Position numbers and translations under genes: made by a program
Shown: one piece after another, positions 34,900 through 45,300 of the stretch
Layout of the letters: the number at the start of each line of letters is the position of its first letter
Position numbering within the stretch: position 1 is the stretch's first letter
Source: Myxococcales bacterium
GTDB taxonomy: Bacteria > Myxococcota_A > Polyangia > Polyangiales > Polyangiaceae
Direction of reading: 5' to 3'
Assembly (NCBI GenBank): GCA_016191785.1
Contig: JACPVJ010000121.1
Span: forward strand, 44,817-108,816
Length of the DNA: 64,000 nt
The notes under the pieces: generated by a model
What the model was told of the DNA's origin: nothing
Database searches by the model: none
The model's input: only the letters and a program-made list of their open reading frames with translations

Positions 34900-35751
34900 A
34901 TGCTGCGTCGCATCGCGGTCGCCCTGGTGGTCTTCGCCCTCGCCGGCTGCAGCGTGCAGAGCGAGGCCAACACCGCCGCGCGCGCTCGCATGCTGGTCCA
35001 CAAGGGCCAGGAAAAAGAGGCCATCGGCCTGCTCCGCGACCACCTGACCAAGCACCCGGAAGCGCTCGACGAGCGCAAGCTCTTGATCCGGGTCCTGGCG
35101 CTGACGGGAGATCTGGGGGCGGCCGAGCGCGAAGCGACGGCGCTCTCCGAGCGGCTCGGGGCCGGCGAGCCCACGCCCTGGATCGAGATGGGTTACGCCT
35201 TCGAGCTGGCCCATCGGTACGACGAGGCCCTGGCGATGTTCGATCGCGCTGCCGAGGTCGCGCCCCGCGACGCCCGCGGTCCGCGCGCCGGGGGAGTGCG
35301 GGCCGCCCATTGGGGCGAGGTCGAGATCGCGGAGCCGCGCTTGAGCGAGGCCGTGCGCCGGGATCCCCGCGACGCCTCGAGCTGGCACGCCCTCGGGTTG
35401 GTACGGGTCCGGCTCGGGGATCTCGACGGAGCAGAGCGGGCCTACTCCTCGGGCCTGGCGGCGGAGCCGGGGTCCCTCGAGAGCCGCCTCGGGCTGGCCA
35501 CGGTGGCCGTCGCACGGGGCGACGCGAGCGCGGCCTTGCGGCACTACGACGCCCTCTGCCGGGCACGGCCGAAGCACGGCGATCTTCGACTCGGGCGAGC
35601 CTGGGCGCTGCTCAAGCTCCGGCGCCTGGCCGAGGCCGAGCACGAGCTGGGCGAGGCCGAGCAGCTGGGCGCGAGCACGAGCGCGATTGCCGCCCAGCGG
35701 CGCCTGCTCGCCAGCCTCAAAGCGACAGCGGAAGCGCAAAGGATTCGCTAA
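34900..35751 (+). CDS. TPR lipoprotein
   Basis: 283 residues from ATG 34900. MLRRIAVALVVFALAGC is a lipoprotein signal (LAGC). The mature protein is a chain of TPR-like helices: ARMLVHKGQEKEAIGLLRDHLTKHP, PWIEMGYAFELAHRYDEALAMFDRAAEVAP, SWHALGLVRVRLGDLDGAERAYSSGLAAEPG, GDLRLGRAWALLKLRRLAEAEHELGEAEQLG. A PilF-like or assembly-scaffold role is possible. It precedes the giant TPR gene by 124 bp on the same strand. Confidence 0.85.
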   Translation: MLRRIAVALVVFALAGCSVQSEANTAARARMLVHKGQEKEAIGLLRDHLTKHPEALDERKLLIRVLALTGDLGAAEREATALSERLGAGEPTPWIEMGYAFELAHRYDEALAMFDRAAEVAPRDARGPRAGGVRAAHWGEVEIAEPRLSEAVRRDPRDASSWHALGLVRVRLGDLDGAERAYSSGLAAEPGSLESRLGLATVAVARGDASAALRHYDALCRARPKHGDLRLGRAWALLKLRRLAEAEHELGEAEQLGASTSAIAAQRRLLASLKATAEAQRIR

Positions 35752-35875
35752 TTTAGAGGGCTTGTCACCCCCCCGCAGGGAGCCTAGGCTGCGCGTCTGC
35801 TCCTCGTGCGTTCGGGCCCGGCCGCGCCGACCCCAAAGCGCACTTCGGGACTGCGACTTCCACACGGGCCAGAGA

Positions 35876-36307
35876 ATGCACGCTCAGACCATCCGGACCG
35901 CGCTCGGTCAGCTCCAAGACGACCCCGACCTCTCGTCCGCGTGGGAGGCGCTGTCAGCTGCGGTCGAAGCCGACGACCGCGACCTCCCCACTGCAGAGCT
36001 GCTCCGGCTGCTCGACGCGGCCCGCGCGCGTCACGCCGATCGCGGCGAGTGGGAGGCCGTGCTGCAGCTGCTCGAAATCGCGCTGCCGGGGGCCAAGGGC
36101 AGCGACCAAGAGCCCGCGCTGATCAAAGAGCGCATTCGCGTGCAGCGCGACGAGCTGTTCGACGAAGACGCAGCCCTGCGGGCGGCGCGCCGCTACCTCG
36201 AGCTGATGCCCGGTGACGAGGCAGTGGCCGAGGCGATCGAGGAGAGCGAAGGCAAACGCGGGCGCTGGAAGGACCTGGTCCAGACCTATCTCGGCGAGGC
36301 CGAGTAG
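35876..36307 (+). CDS. N-terminal segment of the giant TPR protein, ending at an in-frame amber codon
   Basis: ATG 35876 opens a 143-codon frame (MHAQTIRTALGQLQDDPDLSSAWEALSAAVEAD...) with the same TPR-like Arg/Glu/Ala/Leu composition as the giant frame that follows in the same phase. It ends ...DLVQTYLGEAE, TAG (36305-36307), then APDDVYKSSMLMRAAEME in frame. A single base change of TAG to CAG would fuse the two parts. The segment is therefore best seen as the 5' end of one gene split by a nonsense codon, a sequencing error, or a programmed event. On its own it would be a short helical protein. Confidence 0.8.
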   Translation: MHAQTIRTALGQLQDDPDLSSAWEALSAAVEADDRDLPTAELLRLLDAARARHADRGEWEAVLQLLEIALPGAKGSDQEPALIKERIRVQRDELFDEDAALRAARRYLELMPGDEAVAEAIEESEGKRGRWKDLVQTYLGEAE

Positions 36308-36319
36308 GCTCCGGACGAC

Positions 36320-39300
36320 GTGTACAAGAGCTCGATGCTGATGCGCGCTGCCGAGATGGAGCTGCGCTTCGGGGCCGAGTCGGCCGACTCGAAGTCGATC
36401 GCCGAGCGCCTCGAGCAGGCCGTGCGTCTCGATCCGACCAACGTCCGCGCGGCGAAGATGCTCGAGCGCGTGCTGAGGCAAGCCGAGCGCTGGTCCGACG
36501 TGGTGCGGGTGCTCGAACGGCTCGCCGACCGCGCCGAGCAGCCGAAAGACCGGATCGAAGCCGGCGTTCGGCTGGCGCGCACGTTCCGGGCGCGCCTCTC
36601 GGATCCCGAGCGCGCCGCACGCGCCTACGAGCGCGTCCTCCGAGATCGGCCGGATCACGCCGAGGCGATGGCCTTTCTGAGCGAGCTGTACGAGCGCGAG
36701 CAGCGCTGGGACGACCTCGTGGCGCTCTTCGAGCGGGACCTCAAGGGGCGCGACCTGTCCAGCCCCGACCGGGTCGGCGACATGCTGCAAATCGCCATGC
36801 TGCTCTGGAAGAAGGCGTCTCGCCTGCGCGAGGCCGAGAGCTGGTTCGAGCGCATCGCGAGGGTCGAGCCCACACAGCCGTTGGTGCTCGAATTCTACCG
36901 CGAGTACGCCGCGTCCGAGCACGACGACAAGCGCCTGATGGACGTGCTGAGCGCTGCCCAGCGCGCCATGAAGGACGGCCCCGAGAAGAACGTCCTCGCC
37001 ACCGAGATCGCGCGTCTGGCAGAAGGCCAGGCCAACGCTCAGAAGGCCATCGAGCAGTACAAGGGCGTCCTTCGCCAGGACCCGAGCAACGTCGAGGCGC
37101 GGGATTCGCTCAAGCGGCTCTACAAGCAGACCCAGGGGTACAACGCGTTGGTCGAGCTCCTGCGGCAAGAGCTCGAGCGCACGGATCCGGCCGACCTGAC
37201 TCACCGGGTCGAGGTCTTGCGCGAGGTCGCGGCGGTCTATCGCCAGAACCTCAAGAGCGAGACCGCGCTGGTCAGCGTGCTGAACCAGATCGTGCAGCTC
37301 GACGAGAAGCTCGACGAGAACGACGTCGCGGAGGTGCGCGAGCTGGTGCAGCTCTACGACAAGCTGCAGAGGTGGCGCGACCTTCTGACCAATCAGCTTC
37401 GCCTGGCCGAGATCACCCCCGACCCGAATGAGAAGAAAGAGCTCTATCGGGCGGTCGCGCGACGCTGGCTCGAGCAGTTCTCGAACGTCCAGAACGCGAC
37501 GGACGCCTACGAAGCCCTGCTCAAGGTCGAGCCGACCGACGCCGAGGCCCGCGAGCGGCTGGCCGAGCTGTACAAAAAGCGCCGAGCCTGGCCCGCTCTG
37601 TACGACCTGTACGAGCGCGAGGTCGCCGAGCTCGAGGGCAACGCCAAGATCCCGCTGCTCGCCGAGATGGCGCAGCTCGCTGCCGAGCGCCTGAACCGGG
37701 CCGCCGAGGCGGTCGGGATCTTCAAGCAGATCTTGGAGATCGATCCCGGCCGCGCCGAGGTGCTCGACGCCCTCGAAAAGCACGCCGAGCGCAGCCGGGA
37801 CTGGGCGACGCTGGCGTCGGTGCTCGAGAAGCGAGTGGCGGCGACCGGCGACGACGCGGCGCGACTGGCCGTGTTGCAGAAGCTCGGCGGGGTGTACGCC
37901 GACCACTTGACCGATCACGCCGCGGCTGCGGGCGCCTGGCGCCGGGTGCTCGAGCTCTCCCCGGGCCACGCCCGCGCGCTCCGCGTGCTGCGCGACGCCT
38001 ACCTCTCCGGCTCCGACTACGACGGCCTCGAGGCGCTGTACGAGTCGCAGGGCGACTGGGAGGGCCTGGCCGAGGTGCTCAGCACCGCCGCCGATCGCGC
38101 CAAGGACGACGCGAGCAAGGTGGATCTGTCGTACCGCGCAGCCGCCGTCCTGAAGACCCGGCTGAACCAGCCCGACCGCGCCTTCCGCTCGTACGAGCGC
38201 GTGCTCTCGGTCGACCCGACCGACGCTCGGGCCGCTCGCGAGCTGATCCCGCTCTACGAGCACGACCAGAAGTGGGCCAGGTTGCCGGCCCTGTACGAGC
38301 TCTTGGCCGAGCGCGCCGACTCGGACGCCGAGCGGCTCGAATGGCTCTCCAAGCTGGTGGACATTGCCAGCCACAAGCTCGCGGACAAGAAGGCCGCCGC
38401 CGGGTATGCCCGGCGCGCGTACGAGCTCTCACCGAACAGCAACGACGCGCTGGCGCTCTTGGAAGAGACGGCCCGGGCCGCCCAGGCCTTCGGCGAGCTC
38501 AGCGCGGCCCTCGAGGCTCGCCTCGCGTCGCTGCCGCGTTCGGCGGCAGCCGAGCCGGACGCAGCGCCTGCCGAGAAGGGCGACAAGGGGAAGAAGGGCA
38601 AGAAGAAGAAGCGCGACGAAGCCGTGACGGTGCCGGACGGCGCAGCGGCCCGCGCCGCCGCGATTCACGAGGTGGAGCACCGCAGCCTGTCGCTCAAGCT
38701 CGGCAGCGTCTACGCCGCGGAGCTCGGGCGCACCGACGATGCCGTCGCCATCTACAAGGGCCTGCTCGAGCGCGACCCCTCGGACGTCGAAGCAGCCGGG
38801 GCCCTCGAGTCCCTCTTGCGCCAGCACGACCGGCGCGACGAGCTGCGCTGGCTCCTCGATCTGCGGGTGCAGAACGCGGGCAGCGACGCGGACCGCGTCC
38901 AGATCCTGAGCGACTGGGCCACGTTGGAAGAGGACGTCTTCGAGTCCCAAGAGAAGGCCATCGAGCTGTACCGCCGCGTGGCCGAGATCGACCCCGGAGA
39001 GGCCAACGCCATGCGGGCGCTGCCTCGGCTCTTGCTCATGAACGACGACGCGGCGGGCGCGGCGGCGGTGATCGAGGGGCATCGGCAGCGTCTGACGGGG
39101 GACGACCTCGCACAGCGCGAGATCGAGCTCAGCGAGCTCTACATCATGCGCCTCGAGCGCTTCGACGACGCGTTGGCGTCGGCGGTCCACGCGCTCGAGC
39201 TGTCCCCCGGCAACGCCCGCGCGATCGCCGTGCTCGAGAAGCTGATGGATCGCGACGCGACCCGGGCTCGCGCCGCCGAGGTGCTGGCGACGGCGTACGC

Positions 39301-42300
39301 GAGCGGTGGCGACGCCCGCCGCGAGGCGCAAGCCCTGTCGGTGATGCTCGGCCAGACCCACGCCCCGGCAGAGCGCCTCGACATCTTCACGCGGCTGGCG
39401 GACGTGAACGACGAGAAGCTCGGCGCGCACGGCAATGCCCTGGACGTGATGCTGGCGGCGGTGCGCGAGTTCCCGACCGAGCTCTCGGCGTGGGATCGGG
39501 CCGAGGTGCTGGCCGGCGCCGCCGGGCGCCCCACCGACCTCGCCGAGGCGTTCCGCGAGGTGCTGCAGAGCGATCTCGACCGCAGTATCGAGATCGAACT
39601 GTGCGAGCGCGCGGCTCGCTTGTACGAAGACAAGCTCGGCGACCCCATCGGCGCGACGCCCTATCTCGAGCGCGTGCTGAAGCTCGACCCGGGGAACGAA
39701 CGAGCCTTCGCCCGCCTCAAGGACATCCTCACGGCGGCCGAGCGCTGGAGCGAGCTCGAGGCTCTGTACGACGGCGCGGCCCAGGCCACCGACGACCCGG
39801 CCCGCAAGTGCGAGATGCTGGTCGAGGTCGCGCTGGTCTGCGAAGAGATCATCGACGACGCGGTCAAGGCCACGGGGCACTACGAGCGCATCCTGGATCT
39901 CGATCCCGCGCACGACGGCTCGATCCGCGCCTTGGATCGGCTGTACGCGCGGCTCGAGCGCCACGAAGACCTCGCCCGTCTGCTCACGCGGCGGGTCGAC
40001 CTCGCGACCGGCGACGAGCTCCTCGAGCTCGAGCTTCGGCTGGCGCGGATCGAGCTCGACCGACTGCACCGCCCCGAACGTGCCATCGGCCACGTCGAGA
40101 ACGTGCTTCGCGAGCGCCCGAACGACTACGACGCCCGCGAGCTGGCCGAGAAGCTGCTCACCATCGGCAGCATGCGCGGCCGGGCCGCCAAGATCCTCGA
40201 GGGGGTGTACGAGGCGCGGGACGAGGTCCGCGATCTGGTGCGCGTGCTCGGGATTCGCCTCGAAGAGGCCGACGAGGCGCTTCGAGCCGGCGCCGATTCG
40301 ATGCAAGAGGACGAGCGGCGCGAGCTGCTGCGCCGGATCTCGCTCTTGCGGGACGAACGCTTGCACGACGACGAGGGCGCGTTCGAGGCCCTGGCGCGCC
40401 TGGTCCCCCTCGACCCGCTCGACGCCGATGCGCGAGGGCGCCTGATGGAAATCGGCCGCCGCGCCAGCGCCCACGGGCGCGTCGCCGACGTGCTCGACCA
40501 GGCCGCCGAGAAGGCCGACACCGCCGGTCTCAAGGGCGAGATCCTGATGAAGGCGGCGTCGATCCACGAAGATCTCCTGGATGACGCCGCGCGCGCGGAA
40601 GAGACCTACCGGCGCGTCCTCGGGCTCGACGAGACCGACGCCGAGCTGGTGCTGCCTGCTGCCCGGGCCCTCGAGCGCATCTACGCCGCAGGGGCGCACC
40701 ACAAGAAGTTGGCGGCGGTCCTCAAGACCCAGGTGGCTCTCGAGCAAGACGGGGAGAAGCGTCGCGAGATCCTGGGCCGGCTCGGAGAGCTCTTCCAGAC
40801 CGTGCTCGATGACTCGGCCGGGGCGATCGAAGCTTGGAAGGCCCGACTCGAGGAGCACCCCGCCGACGATCTTTCGCTCGCGTCCCTCGATGCCCTGTAC
40901 GAAAAGACCGAGAGCTGGCCCGAGCTCGCCCGCATCTTGGATCGGCGACGCGAGGTCACGGACGACGCGGACCTTCGACGGCGGCTGATGGTGCGCATCG
41001 CCGAGCTCTCGGCCAATCGACTGGGCAACGTCGCGGATGCCATCGAGGCGTGGCGCGCCGTCGTCGACGAGTACGGGTCGTCGCTCGAGTCGCTGCTCGC
41101 GCTCGAGCGTCTCTACCAGTCCGCCGAGCGCTGGGACGACCTCGCCGACGCTTACGCTTCGCACCTCGAGATCGTGGAGACCGACGGCGAGCGCCTCGAG
41201 CTCTTGGCGAAGCTCGGCGATCTGCGCGACGGCAAGCTGCACAACCTGGAAGGCGCCCTCGACGCCTATCGACGCGCGCTCACCCTGGACACCGGGCACG
41301 CAGCGAGTCGCAGCGCCCTCGAGAAGCTGCTCGACTCGGAGGACTCGCTCGCCCGCCGCGAGGCCGCGGGCATCCTCCGCCCGATCTACGAAGGGGAGGG
41401 CGCCCACGAGCCGCTCTTGCGGGTGATCGAGATCGAGGTCGCATCGACCGACGACCCGGTCGAGAGGGTCGAGGCGCTGGAGAAGGCACTGCACATCGCC
41501 GAACACGCCCTCGAGGACTCGCGTCGGGCCTTCGACTATGCCGAGCGTGCGCTCCGCGAGGCCGTGGGTCACACCGAGCTGTCGGTCTGGCTGAGCCACC
41601 TCGAGCGCACCGCGTCGGCTTCGGCGCGGCACGCCGACCAGGTGAAGCTCCTGTGCGAGGTCGTCCCCAACATCTTCGACGGCGAGCTGCAGCTCTCGGT
41701 CACCTTGAAGATCGCGGACACCGCGCGCCAGAAGCTGGCCGACAAGAAGGTCGCCCGCGAGTACTACGAGAAGGCGCTCGAGCTCGCCGCCGAAGACCGC
41801 CACGCGCTCTTGGCTCTCGAGTCGCTGTACGAAGAGGAGGGCGACTCGAAGGCGTTGCTCGGGATCTTCGAGCGGCGGATCGAGAGCGCGGCGTCCGACG
41901 ACGAGCGCAGGGGCTTGCTCTACCGCAAGGCGCGGCTGCTCGCCGACGCGCTGGGCGACAACCCCCAGGCGATCAGCGCCTACGAGGCCATCTTGGACAT
42001 CGCCATCGAGCCGCAGGCGCTCGAGGCGCTCGAGGCGCTCTACACTCTGGAAGAGCGCTGGCAAGACTGGGTGGACCTGTGCCGCCGGCAGCTCGACGCG
42101 GGGCAGGGCAAGCCCGCCGACCTGCACGTGAAGATGGCTCGGGTGCTCTCGGTGCGGATGAACGAGACCCAGCGCGCTTTCGACGAGCTGGAGGAGGCCC
42201 TCGGCATCGAGAAGCAGCACACCGGCGCCATCTCGGAGCTCGAGAAGCTGATGACCAGCGGCGACGACGCGGAGCACCGTGCGCGAGCCGCCGCGATCTT

Positions 42301-45300
42301 GGAGCCGGTCTACTTGCTTCGCGCCGACTTCGGCAACGTGATGGCGACGATCCAGGCTCGCCTGGAGGTCAGCCAGGATCCGGACGAGCGCCGGGAGCTG
42401 CTCTCGCGGCTGGCCCAGCTCTACGAGGAGCAGAAGGAAGACTACGTCGCCGCGCTCGAGACCACCGCCAAGCTCTTGCACGAGGATCTCTCCGATCAGT
42501 CGTCCATCACCGAGCTCGAGCGCTTGGCGAAGGTCGCCGGTGCCGAGCGGCGCCTGGCCGAGATCTACGCCGCGGAGCTCGAGAACGTGACCGGGGACGA
42601 GCCCGCCACGGCCGCGCTCGCGCGACGAACTGGCGAGATCTTCGCCGAGTTGGGTGAGAACGACCGGGCGCTGGCCTTCCTCCGCCGCGCGCTGGCCTTC
42701 GAGCCCGAGAGCCGCGAGCTGTTCGACGCGGTGGACGCCATCCTGATCAAGACCGACCGGGCGGCCGAGCGTGTCGAGCACTACCGCGCGGCGCTCGACC
42801 ACCGCTTCGAGCCCGCCGACCGCCTGGCGGCTCTGCACGTGATCGCCGAGCTCGAGCGCAAGCGCATGGGCAACGCCGATGCGGCGATCGACACCTATCG
42901 TGCGGCGCTGGACGTCGACGAGCGCGACGCGCGGACGCTGGACGCGCTGACCGAGCTCTACCGCGAACGCGAGCGGTGGGCGGACCTCGGCGAGCTCCAC
43001 CTGCGTCGTGCCGAGAGCGCGCTCGATCCCGAGGTCGCGGCCCCCGATCGTCTGGCGCTGGCCCGGCTCTACCTGAAAGAGCTCGGGGAGCCAGATCGCG
43101 CCGTGGACCAGCTGGAAGAGATCGTTCGCAGCGTGCCCGGTCACCCGCAGGCCGTCTCGGAGCTGGAGAAGCTCTTGGACAGCGACGGCCTCAAGCTGCG
43201 CGTGGTCGAGATCTTGCGGCCCCTCTACGAGGGCGCCGACGACTGGAAGCGCCTGGTGCGACTCAACGAAGATCGCTACGCGCTGGCCGAGTCCCCGCAG
43301 GAGAAGGTCGCCGTCTTGCGCGAGACCGCTCGCCTCTGGGAAGAGCGAGGCAGCGATCCGGCCCGGGCGTGTCGCGCGCTCCGCGTGGCGGTGGGGCTCG
43401 ACCCAGACGACGGTGAGACCCGGGCCGAGTTCGAGCGGCTGACCGAGGTGACCAGCACCTGGGACAAGCTGACCGAGGCCTACGAGGCGGCGCTCGAGCA
43501 GAACCCCGACGTGCTCTCGCGCCGCGACCTGCTCGCCAAGATCGCCGAAGTCCACGACCGTCGCCGGGACGACCCCCGAGCGGCCCTCTCGGCGTACGAG
43601 CGGATGCGGCAGGTCGACGAGTCGGACCTCGAAGTGCTCGCCCGGATGGAGATGCTGGCCACCCTGCTCAGCGACTGGGGAGTGCTGGTCAACGTGCTCT
43701 CGTCCAAGGCGGAATACGTGCTCGAGGACGAAGAGCGCGCGAGCTTGTTCCGCCGAGTGGGCGAGGCCAAGCGCGACATGCTCGAGGACCCGGCTGGGGC
43801 CATCGCCGCCTACGAGCGCGCGCTCGAGCTGGATCCCGAGAGCGCGTTCACCGTCGACTGCTTGATCGATCTGCGCGAGGCGGGGGACGACCCCGAGCTC
43901 TTGGCCGAGCTCTACCAGCGGCGGATCGAGCTCTGCGGCGAGGACGACGCAGAGCTCCAGTACGACCTCTTGCGCCGAGCTGCGAAGCTGCAAGAAGCGC
44001 GGCTCTCGAATCGGCCCAGGGCCATCGAGCTCCTGGGGCAGGCGCTGGCGGTGCGCGCGGCGGACCCCGAAGTGCTCGCCGAGCTCGATCGCCTGTATCG
44101 CGCCGAAGAGATGTGGCCCGAGCTACTCGACAACCTGAAGCTCGAAGCGAGCAGGGCAGAGTCGGCGGACGAGCGCGCCCGGTTGCGGCGCGAGATGGGT
44201 AACCTGCTCTCCGAGAAGCTGACCAGCTTCGACGAAGCGCTGGAAGCGTATCGCCTGGTGCTGGACGAGGTGCCCGCCGACTCGGCGACCATTGCCCGGG
44301 TCTTCGCGCTGGGCAACGAGCACGAGGACCTCCGCCCGACGGTGACGGGGATCCTGGTCGTGGTGCTCCGCTCGACGGAGCGCTACGACCAGCTCACGCA
44401 GGCGCTGGAGATGCGGCTGAGCATCGAGTCCGACCCCGGCGATCGCGCCGAGACCCTGCGCACCATCGCCGAGGTGCTGGACGTGAAGCTGTCACGCCCG
44501 GCCGATGCGCGGGCGGCGTTGCTCCGGGCCCTGGCCGAGAGGCCCGAGTCCGGCGAGCTGCACGACGAGATCGAGCGGCTCTGCACCAGCAGCGACGGGT
44601 GGGGGGCGTACGCCGATGCCCTGGCCGAGCGCGCGGGCAGCATCTTCGAGCCGGAGGTCGCCAAGGATCTCTTCGCACGCCTCGGCAGGATCGCCGAAGA
44701 GCGACTGAAGAACGACGCGCGCGCCGTGGAGGCCTACTCTCGCGCGCTCGAGCAAGCGGGCGAGCAGCCGGAGCTGCTCGAGGCACTCGACCGCCTGTAC
44801 GAGAAGACGGCCAACGCCAAGGCGCTGGCCGACATCGTGGAGCGGCGCATCGCCCTCGAATCGTCCGACGCCGGCCAAGCGGAGCTCTATCACCGGCTCG
44901 GGTGCATCCAGTCCCGCGACTTCGGGGAACCGGCTCGTGCGCTGGCATCGTTCCGCATGGCGCTCGAGCGGGCACCCGAGCACGACGGTGCGGCCGACGA
45001 GCTCGAGAAGCTCACCGGGGAGCGTGATCTGTTCGAGGAGGCCGCCGAGGTCCTAGAGACCGTCTACCGGCAGCGCGGCAAGACCGATCGGCTCGCCTTG
45101 CTCTTCGAGAAGCGCGTCGGTTTCGCCGACAGCCGGGAGCAGCGCATCGACATGCGCAAGAACCTGGCTCGGGTGCTGGAAGACGACGGCAAGGACCCAG
45201 CGGCGGCGCAGCGCGTCTTGCAGCAGGGGCTCAGCGACGACCCGTCCGACGGGTCGCTGCTCGACGAGATCGAGCGCCTGGCCGCCATCACCAACAACTG

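Noticed and set aside
38429..43993. Very long open frame (1,854 codons) on the minus strand opposite the giant TPR gene
   Set aside because: It is a mirror of the biased GAG/CTC-rich codons of the TPR gene; it lacks domains and has shadow-like composition (Leu/Val/Glu/Arg/Gln). The plus-strand frame shows real TPR repeats.
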